A DNA stretch of 64,000 nucleotides from Bemisia tabaci (taxonomy: Eukaryota > Arthropoda > Insecta > Hemiptera > Aleyrodidae): contig NC_092793.1 of assembly GCF_918797505.1 (NCBI RefSeq), positions 85,076,411 through 85,140,410 of the forward strand, in the 5' to 3' direction. Shown piece after piece: positions 11,964-23,581 of the stretch. The translations under genes were made by a program, and so were the position numbers. Numbering within the stretch: the first letter of the stretch is position 1; every line of letters starts with the position of its first letter. The notes beneath the pieces were generated by a model. The model did not search any database and had not been told where the DNA came from. It saw only the letters and a list, made by a program, of their open reading frames with translations.

Positions 11964-12332
11964 TGAAAGTAGTTTTCAGTTTCTGCCTTTTTCCGAGCAT
12001 CGAGTCATATTTTTCCACAGGAACCACAAAACACATTAATCCACAGGACGATAATACCGCGTCGCGTTCCGCGTAATCCTGGGCCCATAACCTAATGAGG
12101 AATGGTGTTTTGGGTATATTTTAGAGTAGTCTTTATAGAGTTGTACGTATTACATATTTTATTGAAAGAAAACAGAGAACGTGGTCCGACGAGGAGATGT
12201 GTTGGCGAACTACCTAACAAGGGGAAGGGGCTGCTATACGCAGGTGCTTATCAACGTTGAAATATGACTCGCAGTATGAGTCGCCATAAAGCGACGTTGT
12301 CAAGATTACAATTAGAATTATAGGGTTCAACA
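11964..12332 (-). repeat. Copia 5' LTR
   Basis: 369 bp. On the minus strand it begins TGTTGAACCC and ends CTACTTTCA, the TG...CA ends of LTRs. It is followed by the target duplication GTAAC at 12333-12337. Confidence 0.8.
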
Positions 12333-13289
12333 GTAACCACGGAAAGTGGTTCTCTTGTTGTGGACTAAGTTCGTGACATTTGGTGCCGAGCATCAATCCC
12401 GACTTATTCGCAAAGCTACGCAAATCGGATGCGACGAATTATTGCGCGCCTTCTTCGCCATTCCATTCGCGATAATGAAGCAATGAAAAGAGCTGTTTTG
12501 GAGAAACAGAAAGATTGAGATACAAGTCATATCACTTCACTTTGAGTCACAGGAGCGAGATCGTAACGATAAGAAACTTGAACGAAAACTGATGACAGTG
12601 GGTCAGCATTACAACTCCAAAGGTCGCAGATTGTCACTCGTCATAAATCTAACTTTCAAAGATTCCCCATAGCTGAAATTTTCCAAACACGGGATATGCC
12701 AGTGAGATTACGGCTGCACAGACACTGACCATTGCCGGCACCTTGCCGCCGCGCAACGCGTCGGGTTTCCTTGGACCGACCGACCGGCCTTGAACGGTCA
12801 AAGCGGGCACCGAATGGACGCAGCGCGACGATCCACGCCGTGCATCGCTCGAACGCCCTCTCCGCATGTTTGTGGGTAAACGGATAGAAATACGCCAAAA
12901 CGGACGAAATTTTCGCCCTTGGTGCCACAATTTGGCAAAATCCATCAGGATTGGCTATCCACACTTACTTTTACGGCATTACTGTAGATAAGCCATTCTG
13001 GAGGGCGCTACCGACTATTTATCGGGTGAAAACAGGCTAATTTTGCTTTACTTGAGCACGATACGTCATAACGGACGAAATTTGTGTCCTTCAGGCTATC
13101 AATTTGACAAAATCTGTAAGGATACATGCGTTTGAACCTTTAATAAAATGCCTTTTAAGCCTGCATGCGGTACTAGGGGATCACTTTTATGCTGCGAAAT
13201 TTTTGACTTCATACAAGGCCCATTTGACAACTTTTTTTTCGAAGATACACGTTTCTCCTCTCAAAGTCGAAAATTTCGATCCACCCTAG

Positions 13290-13627
13290 TGGCGGTTGTG
13301 CAGTGATTCAACCTCGGTAAATAAAAGACCGAATAATGACGATTTTCTGCACTGAGGTGGATTGGAATGCATTTCCCACGTTTATTACCTGCACCTTCTA
13401 CCTTCTTCATCTTTTTAAACCGGTCCTCCTTTAGTCTAAGGACTTGGTGACTAATGAAGCTTTTGATCAGAAGGGTGAAATCTGAAACATACCTAAATAT
13501 CCCAGGGCTTCTTTTCCATAACATTGGTCCAGGGATCCTTTCCTTAGAATTTTATATTGTGTCAAGCGCAGTGAGAATTTGCTAAGATCACTGCCTATCT
13601 TTTTTTACTATTTTTGATTTTATTGCA
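13290..13627. other. non-coding interval
   Basis: No supported gene or repeat. It is a short AT-rich stretch between two inverted-repeat elements. Confidence 0.4.
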
Positions 13628-13629
13628 TA

Positions 13630-14754
13630 CAGGGTGTAACAAAAGTCCGTCCCACCCCTGATAACTTTTGAACGAATTGAGCTAGGGAAATGAAACTTTG
13701 GGAATGTTCCTATCTCAAAGGGGACCATCGTTTGGGGGGGGGGGGGGTCAAAATTTTGGTCCCCCTCAGGAGGGGTTGCGGGGGGCCCCCAACTTTTTTT
13801 TTTCAAATGGCAACCCCTATATTGTGATACCTCATTCAAAAGAGCTTAAAATACTAAGAATTTTGGCGCAAATCGCAGATCAATATCTTAATTTTTGACC
13901 AAGTTATGATAGGTCAAATATCAAATTTCACCTATTTTCGAAAAATCATAACTCCGGTTAAAATTATCGTTAAGAAAAAAATAAAACGGGAAAATTTACC
14001 AAGTTGTGTTCGCTTTTAAGTAAAAATTTCAGAAATCACTGCGAACTAATTCTAAGGGGGGGTTCGGACCCCCAAATACGTCAATTCAATGGTCATTCGA
14101 TTTTCCCTCGTAATAAGCCAATTTCCCCTAGATTTACCTCGAGTTAGTTAGGTTACCGTTTAAACGGTCAAATTTAATCACCTTAAATTTCGTTTTTTTG
14201 AACTTTTCCCGAAATTTGGGGACTTGCCAACGTAATGTTGAACTGATTTAGACCTTACTGAGATAATGTGGAGGTAAATCTAGGGGAAATTGGCTTATTA
14301 CGCGGGAAAATCGAATGACCTTTGAATTGACGTATTTGGGGGTCCGAACCCCCCCTTAGAATTAGTTCACAGTGATTTCTGAAATTTTTACTTTAAAGCG
14401 AACACAACTTGGTTAATTTTCCCGTCTTATTTTTTTCTTAACGATAATTTTAACCGGAGTTATGATTTTTCGAAAATAGGTCAAATTTGACCTTTGACCT
14501 ATCATAACTTGGTCAAAAATTAAGATATTGATCTGCGATTTGCGCCAAAATTCTTAGTATTTTAAGCTCTTTTGAATGAGGTATCACAAGATAGGGGTTG
14601 CCATTTGAAAAAAAAAAAAGTTGGGGGCCCTCCGCAACCCCCCCCCCCCCAAACGATGGTCCCCTTTGAGATAGGAACATTCCCAAAGTTTCATTTTCCT
14701 AGCTCAATTCGTTCAAAAATTAGCAGGGGTGGGATGGACTTTAGTTACACCCTG
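13630..14754. mobile_element. palindromic CAGGGTG-ended element, copy 1
   Basis: Begins CAGGGTGTAAC and ends with the reverse complement, flanked by TA at both sides (13628-13629, 14755-14756). The arms (about 13630-14144 and 14270-14754) are near-complete reverse complements, leaving a spacer of about 120 bp. TA target sites and these ends suggest a Tc1/mariner-type non-autonomous element. No transposase is visible. Confidence 0.8.
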
Positions 14755-14756
14755 TA

Positions 14757-14999
14757 TATGACTTGTACAATACCTGTGCTGCAGGTTGTGGATGTGCGAA
14801 TTGTTGAATTATAAGAGTGAAATACCTCAAAATTGATACAAATTCTTCTTGAAGGGCACTCACAAATTGACAGGGATTAACAGAAAGGAATGGAGTCTAT
14901 TACAGAGTTTTTAAATCATGCAACTTTTCCTTATTCTGATAACCGACTTTTTAACAGTTTTTATTTTTCCTGCAAGAGTGTCAGTTTTAAGTGAAACGA
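14757..14999. other. non-coding interval
   Basis: Nothing recognisable. Confidence 0.3.
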
Positions 15000-15328
15000 C
15001 AGGGCTGGATTTACCAATAGGCTACATAGGCTGTAATCTAGGGCGTAACATTTTTTGAGAATTTATTTATTTATTTTTTTTTTTAATTTAACGAGTCTTT
15101 TGTTACTTTTTATTTTCCAAAACTAACTTGCAAACGTAAACGTACCTCAAAACTGTTTAAAATCGTGTTTTTTAAAGGTGAATTTGAACATTTTCCTGAC
15201 ACCGAACATCCTCCTTCTGATCTGGAGGGGAGGGGCGTCTGGGACCCCCCCCCCCCCACGAGAGCGCCTTCTTTTAAGGGCGCCACCCTAAGCTTAGCCT
15301 AGGGTGCTAAATTGTAAATCCGGCCCAG
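15000..15328. mobile_element. hAT (Tip100-like) MITE
   Basis: The left end CAGGGCTGGATTTACC and right end GTAAATCCGGCCCAG are imperfect inverted repeats of the type seen in hAT/Tip100 MITEs. The interior is short, with a C tract (15246-15258). A full 8-bp target duplication is not evident; ACGA is shared by both flanks. Confidence 0.55.
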
Positions 15329-15373
15329 ACGAATTCTTTAAGTTTCATTATTGTACATGCATATTGCATACAG

Positions 15374-15666
15374 TTTTCTCGATAGTCAAGAAGAAGTACT
15401 CAAGGAGAAGTTACTTGATTTGGAAAACACCGCAATGGAGTTGGTCCCTTTCTGCTGAAAGATGTCCAAATTATTATGCATTACGATTTGCTCTTGCAAA
15501 TCATTGTATCATAAATGATTTGTGAGATAAGAAAAATCCTGCATCTTATGTATCTCTCCAGCTTTCAAGTGTAAAAACTACCTTTTTTTCTTCTTCTTCT
15601 AAGGAATTGGTGGAGCTCGTGAAAGCAAAGAAGAAAGCACTTGAAACAGCCCAAAAAAAAAAGTAA
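15374..15666 (+). other. possible terminal exons of an unidentified gene
   Basis: A stretch following an AG at 15372-15373 reads as a Glu/Lys/Leu-rich frame to a TGA near 15456. A second, 15604-15666, follows a pyrimidine tract ending AAG and reads 20 residues (ELVELVKAKKKALETAQKKK) to a stop, coiled-coil-like. AATAAA lies at about 15866. No family is recognised, and the two pieces may not belong together. Confidence 0.25.
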
Positions 15667-16002
15667 ACAGAATGGATTATGCTGTAATGACGAACTTACG
15701 CCTGAAGGACTTTATTCAATATGATGGCACTGAGGAATTATATTTAAAATCTAGTGACTCAAATTGTTAATCAACCATCTCTTGTACACATTTCAATAGT
15801 TTATCTCTGACTTGTTTTCTCATTTTTAGGAGAAAGATAAAAAGTGGCCACCTGACTCCTATCAATAAATTAATCTGTTTTTTTTTTTTTTTTAATTTAT
15901 GTATTTCTTTATTTTGACTAAATAATTTTTGATTCCGATTTTCTAATTTTAATTCACACATCATCACCAAACTGTTGAATGGTTCTCGGGTCTGATTTTC
16001 AG
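15667..16002. other. non-coding interval
   Basis: AT-rich, with a T tract near 15881-15893 and AATAAA near 15866. Nothing else recognised. Confidence 0.35.
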
Positions 16003-16340
16003 TCATGTGATATATGAAGGATACGTTCTAATGAATGATCCAACGAACTGTAGAATGAAATGTAAACATGGAGGATTTATGCCAAGTAGGTATGTATGTA
16101 CAATTCTGAAGCTACTTATCAGAGAAAGTTTTACAAAATCCATGAGTGGACCAATTTTGGAGGGGTCCTTCGGACCGCATGTGTTACTGGAACTCATAAA
16201 AATATGTATTTTAAGGAAGATATAGGTGAAAATGAGCAATTTTTCCCGTTTAGTCGTGTGACGAAGCCATACCGACAAGAAGTCTTGCTTGCTGTCGAAA
16301 ACTCCTCCTCTAACTTATTTAAATCCTCAATAACGAATTG
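16003..16340 (+). other. possible coding segment, unidentified
   Basis: 16003-16089 is preceded by TGATTTTCAG and followed by GTATGT, and is open for 28 codons with a Cys-containing stretch (CRMKCKHGGF). The next open stretch, to 16341, is in another frame, and the apparent intron would be only 33 nt, shorter than insect introns. The minus strand is also open over 16194-16490, so the strand is uncertain. It is either a decayed exon or chance. Confidence 0.2.
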
Positions 16341-17563
16341 AGAAAAAAGGGACCGTGTGCTTTGTGGATCATCCACCATGATAGAGTATACAAATGTTTC
16401 TTCCACCTCGTTTCTATCAGTGAGGAAGCTCTCACTACGAAAGGGAATGTTTACACCAAAGATTGATGAATTCAAGATGGAAGAAACCATGGCATCATTT
16501 CTGTTACAGTAGGAAGAAATATTTTTTCAATGATGAAGCAGCCAATAGCAGGACGGAGAATGACAGAGCGTACAGAGCACCAGGGCCTAGTGTGCGGCGC
16601 GGCGGAGCACCGTGCAGGAGCGAAGCTTCCTGCCAGTTTCTTGTCGAGTATATCGACTAGGTTCGGCAACCATGCGGAGCTTCGCTTGGAAAGAAATATT
16701 TTTGTAGCGCGTGGAGAAACATCTTTCTTGCGCAGGGAAAAATATTTTTGTTCGACCAGGGGAAATATTTTTTTCTCATGCGGGAAAATTAAACTTCTTT
16801 TTTCCCCTTGAAAAATATTTCTCCCTTGTATTATTAAGGTTATCCCCTCCATAAAACAGTTTCTCCCCTTACAAAACCTTTTTTTCCCTACAAAAAACAT
16901 TCTCCCCTCACAAAGAAAGTTTCTCTTTCCATAAAGTAATATTTTTCCCCAGGGTTAAGGAAATGAAGCTTTAAGAAATGATACAATGTACTACAGCAAT
17001 GGTTAACTCTAATCAACATGCCTTCCCAATGGCGATATCTCCATTATTTTAGAACATCGAAATAGGTTGTTTGAAAAATGACAATTTTACCCCACCCCAC
17101 CACTCCCTTGTTTAGAACCATACGCTGCGTAGATGTTGTTTTTAGTGTCTCATGCCTGTTTCATATAACTTTTCTTACAAAGGGAACAACTTACTTTTAC
17201 AGGGGGAGGAATAATTTCTCGGGGAGAGAAGATTTTTACTTTTCCTGCATGAGAAAATTATATTTCCCCCAGTCGAACAAACCGTACAACATTTACCGGG
17301 GGGGGGGGGGGGGGTGGGTATGGACTTTTGGGACACCCTGCATATTTTAGAAATTGAGATGCAGCTATGTCCCCAGCAAAACTTAATAAACCTGCTACTT
17401 TTGAGAAAGAATGGAATTGCATTTTACTTTTCGTTGCTCCAGCAGCTAAAGGAGAAAAAGATAGTCTTATAAGGACTGCATTTTGCAATTAAGAACGGCA
17501 ATTTCTGGCTCATGTTAGAAGCAGCATTTGTGCCCTAAGCTTTCCTATGCAGGTAGATGCTTT
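16341..17563. other. degenerate low-complexity repeat region
   Basis: From about 16680 to 17270 the sequence iterates imperfect units of the type GGAAAAATATTT and TTTCTCCCC on both strands. A G tract at 17282-17297 is followed by a probable transposon right end (GACTTTTGGGACACCCTG, about 17317-17340). No gene is supported. Confidence 0.45.
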
Positions 17564-20500
17564 TAGACCATGGGCCAGCAAGGGGTAACCCTCCCCCCCC
17601 CCCCCCCCGGTGGGAATTTTGAAGGTGGTGATTTTCTTGAAGCTCTCGACTAGTAGAATAAGATTTTTCTTGTTTACGCGAATTTTATCGTGGTGGGGGG
17701 AAGTAGGCCCCCCCCTAAACCCCCCAAAATTGCTCAGAATTCCGACTTTTCCGCGAATTTCCCCATTTTTCTCGAAAAGGCTTGATTTTAGGGCAAAACT
17801 TCACAAACCATTCTGAAAGCTCGTGAAATTTTGATCTAGAAAAGTTTTGTTTGACTTTGACCAGGACCCGCGGTTCCCCAAAATGGGGGGGGCTTAAAAT
17901 GTCAAAATATCTCAAATTTCCGCGAAAATGACCGTTTCGCCGCGATTTCTCGCCAAAAACGCGAAGAAGGTTGGTATCATCGTAAAATTGTTTACCCCTA
18001 AAATAATAGAGCATTAAATTTTTCATTCGAGGGCCGGCCTAACCCCTCGTGGGGGGGAGGGCCCCCCCCCCAGCAGTACCCACCCTATAAAAACCGTCAA
18101 GATTGGCCGCTTCCTTGAAGTAGCGTTATGCGCAAAAATGGGCGGCAACATGAAAACAAGTAGCGTTTGTTCTGAGAGAACATCAATGTGGATTCTTGTA
18201 GGGGATGACAGGGGGGAGGGAGGTACATCCTCCTCCCTCCCCCTCCCCCGGCCCCCCAAAAAATAATCACGGAAAACGTTAATAAAACGGGAAAATTCCA
18301 CTTTATAAGACGACTTTTAGGGCTTGCCACTGACACGCTTACACTAACATAATTTAACGAGGGGGGAGGTGAGAGGGTTTACCCTCCCCCTCCTCTTCCA
18401 CCCCCTCCCCCTCCCTCAAGAAAATAATCACGAAAAAATGTAAATAAATGCGAAAATTCCATACTCTAAAAGGCGACTTTCAGGGCGTGTCATTGTCACG
18501 CTCACACTGTTATAATTTAATGAGGGGAGGGGGGGGGGGGTTTAGACATCTTAGCCTCCCCAGCCAACATTACAAAAGGGTGGGGGAGGGGTAATTTATA
18601 AACGTTACTTACTTAATAATTGGAGGGACGGGGAAACCTAGCTGCAGTAGGAGAATTTTAAGATTTGAAGGGATACGTAATTAAATCAGGCAACGTAGAG
18701 ATACTATTTTATTTTTTGGAAATGACTGAAACTGAGGGAAGTTTATTCTTAATTGACGGATATGTACATTCTTAAGCTTATGTCAACATTTTTGAAACGT
18801 TTGGAGAATAGGCTCAAAGTGTATTGGATCGTTTGCCAAAGTATTCAATCATTCATTTGGTCACAGACAGATACTGCAGTGAACTCTGATTGACAAATAG
18901 TTATCAAGATAGTTCGACTCGGAAAAAAGCAAAATTATTTGAGTGTTTGCTTCTTATTGGTTTGATTATTACTGAGTTTGCAAGATGAGGTCAACTTTCA
19001 CTCCGTCAGCGGAAGTAAACTGGGTAGACCCTCCTCCATGCCTTAAATATACTTTTTCCAGTGAGTTTATTGGGCTTATTTCTTTCGGTTCCATTCAGTT
19101 AAGAATAGATCGATAAGTTGGTTCTTGTTTTTACACTTGCCTAAATTACTTTTCAAACTACGGGGTATTTTGGTTGGGGGTCCTTTCGTGAAAAAGTATC
19201 CCTTACTCCCCCCCATAATCGCTGAATGTTTTTGATAAATTTATCACTGCAGTTTCTATCTGTGACCGAATGAATGATTGAATACTTTGGCAAACGATCC
19301 AATACACTTTGAGCCTATTCTCCAAACGTTTCAAAAATGTTGACATAAGCTTAAGAATGTACATATCCGTCAATTAAGAATAAACTTCCCTCAGTTTCAG
19401 TCATTTCCAAAAAATAAAATAGTATCTCTACGTTGCCTGATTTAATTACGTATCCCTTCAAATCTTAAAATTCTCCTACTGCAGCTAGGTTTCCCCGTCC
19501 CTCCAATTATTAAGTAAGTAACGTTTATAAATTACCCCTCCCCCACCCTTTTGTAATGTTGGCTGGGGAGGCTAAGATGTCTAAACCCCCCCCCCCCTCC
19601 CCTCATTAAATTATAACAGTGTGAGCGTGACAATGACACGCCCTGAAAGTCGCCTTTTAGAGTATGGAATTTTCGCATTTATTTACATTTTTTCGTGATT
19701 ATTTTCTTGAGGGAGGGGGAGGGGGTGGAAGAGGAGGGGGGAGGGTAAACCCTCTCACCTCCCCCCTCGTTAAATTATGTTAGTGTAAGCGTGTCAGTGG
19801 CAAGCCCTAAAAGTCGTCTTATAAAGTGGAATTTTCCCGTTTTATTAACGTTTTCCGTGATTATTTTTTGGGGGGCCGGGGGAGGGGGAGGGAGGAGGAT
19901 GTACCTCCCTCCCCCCTGTCATCCCCTACAAGAATCCACATTGATGTTCTCTCAGAACAAACGCTACTTGTTTTCATGTTGCCGCCCATTTTTGCGCATA
20001 ACGCTACTTCAAGGAAGCGGCCAATCTTGACGGTTTTTATAGGGTGGGTACTGCTGGGGGGGGGGGCCCTCCCCCCCCACGAGGGGTTAGGCCGGCCCTC
20101 GAATGAAAAATTTAATGCTCTATTATTTTAGGGGTAAACAATTTTACGATGATACCAACCTTCTTCGCGTTTTTGGCGAGAAATCGCGGCGAAACGGTCA
20201 TTTTCGCGGAAATTTGAGATATTTTGACATTTTAAGCCCCCCCCCATTTTGGGGAACCGCGGGTCCTGGTCAAAGTCAAACAAAACTTTTCTAGACCAAA
20301 ATTTCACGAGCTTTCAGAATGGTGAAGAATGGTGTGAAGTTTTGCCCTAAAATCAAGCCTTTTCGAGAAAAATGGGGAAATTCGCGGAAAAGTCGGAATT
20401 CTGAGCAATTTTGGGGGGTTTAGGGGGGGCCAACTCCCCCCCCCCACCACGATAAAATTCGCGTAAACAAGAAAAATCTTATTCTACTAGTTGAGAGCTT

Positions 20501-20576
20501 CAAGAAAATCACCACCTTCAATATTCCCACCGGGGGGGGGGGGGGGGGGGTTTACCCCTTGCTGGCCCACGGTCTA
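17564..20576. mobile_element. 3-kb near-perfect palindrome
   Basis: Ends TAGACCATGGGCCAGCAAGG and its near reverse complement. Arms of about 1.32 kb (17564-18882, 19242-20576) enclose a 359-bp spacer. CTTT flanks both ends, a possible 4-bp target duplication. Arms carry long C/G tracts and identical short open frames in opposite orientation, which are not genes. The TAGACC terminus resembles the hAT-like MITE at 21693, but the 8-bp duplication expected of hAT is not seen. Confidence 0.8.
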
Positions 20577-21229
20577 CTTTTATGGATGAACCTGAAATTG
20601 TAGTCCCTAATTGCTAAGTGTGGTCCGTTTGGATTTATTTATGCTGGAAGGAACTTTGTGCATAGGGTTTATGTTCTACATAGTTCCCTTTTATTTTTTT
20701 TTGTTTGTACGTGGTTCTTTTTAGAATAAATACGTTCAAGTACTTATTCATGTTAAAAACCCAGTGTCTCAGTTTGCAAACCTGCCTAAAAATGGCTTCA
20801 AGTTTACTATCAAACTAGCTTCAGCAAAAATAGAGCGCTGAGATTTTTTCTAAAAAGTCTTAAATTTTATTAAGCAGTACATAAGCTATACCAAATAATT
20901 TAAAATGTAAAGGTAAAAAGTTTCAATGCAGCTAACGCTTCTTTGAAGGTTCCCATGAAAGAAATAGACTGGATTTTCCAGTAAAAAAATTAGTTTTTGT
21001 TCAAGTCCTTCCTTTTTCCTGGGTACTTCCTTTCGTCTAGAATTACAGCTTATGAGAATTTTTGTCATGTTAGTGTCCTTGCCAAACATGTTAAGGCACT
21101 TTTAGACATTGTCAGGAGATTACATCCCTTCAGTTAAGCAATGAAAGTAAGGGCAAGACTCAAGATGGCGGATCTTCAATTGCACTCTAAAAGTGTGTAA
21201 ACTTATTTGGCATTGACTTTTATATTTAG
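20577..21229. other. non-coding flank of the cuticle gene
   Basis: AT-rich DNA downstream of the cuticle gene. No gene or repeat recognised. Confidence 0.4.
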
Positions 21230-21235
21230 TTTATT
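21230..21235 (-). promoter_or_regulatory. polyadenylation signal of the cuticle gene
   Basis: AATAAA on the minus strand about 85 bp beyond the stop codon of the cuticle gene. Confidence 0.55.
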
Positions 21236-21319
21236 AAAATAATTTATCAAAAGTATAAATATAGTCAAGATGAAATGAATATAAATATCACAATTTTCTC
21301 GTGTGAACGACAGTAAAGC

Positions 21320-23581
21320 TTATTGCCTAATGTTCAGAGCTGGAGATGTAAGCGACTTTGATGGTGTTAGTGATGAGTCTTGCTTTCTAAAGAGGCTAGG
21401 AATATCTTTAGCTGTTGCATGGTAGGTGTGTGCAGCTCCATCGTAGTTGGAGGCAACATCAATTTCTCCATTCGGATTTAGAAGCGGACCCTCCCCAGCG
21501 CCAATGGGCTCCACATCTTCCCTGCAAAACAAATGAATCAAAATTAACTTAAAATAAAAATTATTTCCCTGCTTAAGGCCAAATTTCTTTTAATCTTATA
21601 ATACAAATTGTACCAAATGAAGACAGATCGCAAATTAGTTATTCCTCAGTGTATTCTCCAATTTTCTTTCATGCTTTGAGGTTGGTGAAAAGTAGACCTG
21701 TGCAATGAATTGAATGTCAATCGTAATTTTTCATCGTAATCGGTTTGAGAAATTAATCGTGCTTAATTCGATTAATTTGACTTTACGAAATGTCCAGTTT
21801 CGCGTCGCATTTTGAATTTGAACGGTAGCGCGCTGCTAGCCCCTAGCGGTAAAAACTCGTACTGAAAATAGTGATAACCCCGCGAAAATATCCCCATTGG
21901 GCTTGTGCCGCGATTTCATGTCGACGATAAAGGTTCTTCGATTTTCGGTGTAAGAAATCTCTCAGAAAAATGGACAATGAGTCAACCTCAAGTGAAAGAA
22001 GGAAAAAAAAATATTGGAGGAAAATTATCAGCTCTCCAACTTTTTAAAAAAATATCTTCAAGAACATATATACTTCAACTTCGTTTTTGGTCACGAAAGT
22101 CAAGAAATAACTTCGTTTATAGTCACATAAAGAAGAAAAAAAATGATCGCCCGCTGCTTTACATTTTTAGTTTTTTCCCGATTTTAATCATAATCGCGAT
22201 TAATTTCGTTAATCGTAATCGAATCGAAAAATCCATAATTGTACAGGTCTAGTGAAAAGTCTTTCTTTTTAAGCGATGAATAATTTTTTTATTGGAAATG
22301 ACCACAACTCTCCGTGAGGATAGTGTTATTAGCATTTGATGTACGAAAAAAATGTTGCAGTTTTAACATCCAGGAATGTTAAAAATTTGCGCGACAATTC
22401 TAGAATGTTGATATAAACATCGGGTTGTCAGAGGAACATTCTAGTGAAGTTAAAATTACCAACCAAAACGTTCATATCAGCATTCCAGAATTGTAGCACA
22501 GATTTTAATCTCTTGAGGTGTTAGTTTAGAATTTTTTTTTGTGTGTTGTTTTTCTTGCATCCAGAAAAATGTATCATATGGACGTAATTTTGTTAGTACT
22601 TAACAAAAAATTCAGTTCCAGACATTTTATTTTGCTTCGATAACATCATCAAACTTTCCTGTCGAAACCTGGGTCTTAAGCGTCGCATGAGCATGTCTTG
22701 GGCTTGGGTATGACAGACTGTTAAAGCTTTGAGCTCCTAAAAGTATTCTCTAAATATTGCACACAATTGGTTTTTTTAGTTTCGCTTTAACTTACCATAC
22801 AGCCATCTTTGACTCGAAACTTCGAAAGGGAAAATGTCAATCTAAGCTGTGTTTACTCTCTGTTTTGGAGGGTCCACCAAACTAATCCTTACAGGTAGAA
22901 TCTAAAGGCATATTCTTTATTAATACTTAAGTATGATAGAAATTTAAGTAAGAAGAAAGTTGGAAGGACTTACTTGATGACTCTGTATCCATTCTCATCA
23001 GCTACATAGTGCACGGTCCTCTTGTAGAATCCATCACTATAGGAATAAAGTCCAGCTAGCTTCAGACCATCTCTCACTTCTTCGCGGACATGAGAATTAT
23101 CAAAAATAGTATCGCTCACAACAGAATTAAAGGCATACTTAGCACTTCTGTTCTGCTCCAGGCGTTCCTTCTCATTTCTTAACCTCTCCTCAGGGGATAT
23201 GTGTGAGATAATAGGAGCACTCTCAATCCTAATGGAAGCAGGGGCTTGAACTGGGGTGGAGGAATCTCCTTTAATGGAAATATCCAGGTCAGGTACTTGT
23301 TGATTGTTGTTCTGGAAAAGTTGCTGCCTACGAGGGAGGATACTCTCTTGGTTTTCGTTCTGGTGGAGTCTAATTATGGGGTCAGCATGGAGTGTTGGCT
23401 TCTCTTGGTAATACTGATCTTCCAATCGAGAGTGCTCCGTTGTGGTGGGAAGGGTCTGAAGTAGGCGGGCCGTAGATAATCTTGACGGATTATTCTGTCT
23501 CAAGGAGTCAGCCAGGAATCCTGTGTAGAAAATTCCATTGTTTTGGGCGGTTGTACAGCCAAGTAGGCCCAAAATCAAAAT
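21320..23581 (-). CDS. cuticle protein with R&R chitin-binding domain (5' exon missing)
   Basis: A structural protein of the secreted exoskeleton. Two exons are visible: 22974-23581, and 21320-21521 ending in TAA. The intron has GTAAGT at its donor and TTTTGCAG at its acceptor, and joins phase 2 to give 269 codons without interruption. The first exon starts after TTTCAG with a stop codon just upstream in frame, so a short upstream exon with the Met is required; I could not locate it. The first residues (ILILGLLGCTTAQ) are the hydrophobic core of a signal peptide. The chitin_bind_4 (Rebers-Riddiford) domain is at about residues 150-205: YAFNSVVSD, GLYSYSDGFYKRTVHYVADE, NGY. The preceding part is rich in Gln/Arg/Ser, and the tail is low complexity. 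The intron hosts a hAT-like MITE. Confidence 0.88.
21693..22251. mobile_element. hAT-like MITE in the cuticle-gene intron
   Basis: Ends TAGACCTGTGCAAT and GTACAGGTCTA. GTGAAAAG is present directly at both sides (21685-21692, 22252-22259), an 8-bp target duplication. Sub-terminal AATCGATTA-type repeats are typical of hAT MITEs. No coding capacity. Confidence 0.85.
22393..22497. repeat. short inverted repeat in the intron
   Basis: About 30-bp imperfect arms: ACAATTCTAGAATGTTGATA (22395-22414) against ATATCAGCATTCCAGAATTGT. The small fold-back lies inside the cuticle-gene intron, and its origin is unclear. Confidence 0.45.

Larger units (their letters stand above)
7026..12332 (-). mobile_element. 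Copia LTR retrotransposon, defective
   Basis: LTRs in direct orientation flank a minus-strand gag-pol remnant. GTAAC occurs at 7021-7025 and 12333-12337, a 5-bp target duplication. A purine tract (AAGGGGAG on the minus strand) abuts the 3' LTR. Gene order is gag, protease, GAG-pre-integrase, integrase, RNase H, as in Ty1/Copia. Reverse transcriptase is deleted, and a frameshift and in-frame stops are present, so it is dead. It sits inside the larger inverted-repeat element. Confidence 0.85.
6037..13289. mobile_element. long inverted-repeat element containing a Copia insertion
   Basis: The left arm (6037-6895) is the reverse complement of the right arm (about 12424-13289), roughly 860 bp each and highly similar, including a GC-rich block (6450-6640, 12680-12870). 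The interior is mostly a nested Copia element (7026-12332). Just inside the right arm, TTTGGTGCCGAGC (about 12380) resembles the sequence after a BEL/Pao-type LTR, so the host element may derive from a retrotransposon. That is only a suggestion. Confidence 0.75.

Noticed and set aside
12340..12440. 5' end of a BEL/Pao retrotransposon
   Set aside because: TTTGGTGCCGAGC resembles the region after a BEL LTR, but no BEL gag-pol or LTR pair is present. Kept only as a remark.
18023..18336. Pair of overlapping frames, repeated at 19791-20131
   Set aside because: Same explanation: palindrome arms. Runs of Gly/Pro come from G/C tracts.
17282..20551. G-quadruplex or telomere-like function of long G/C tracts
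   Set aside because: The tracts are mostly homopolymers inside transposon arms. No repeated telomeric unit is present.
22795..22815. Alternative first exon of the cuticle gene (ATG GCT GTA TG then GTAAG, minus strand)
   Set aside because: Register fits the last exon, but one in three random sites would. Not annotated without transcript support.
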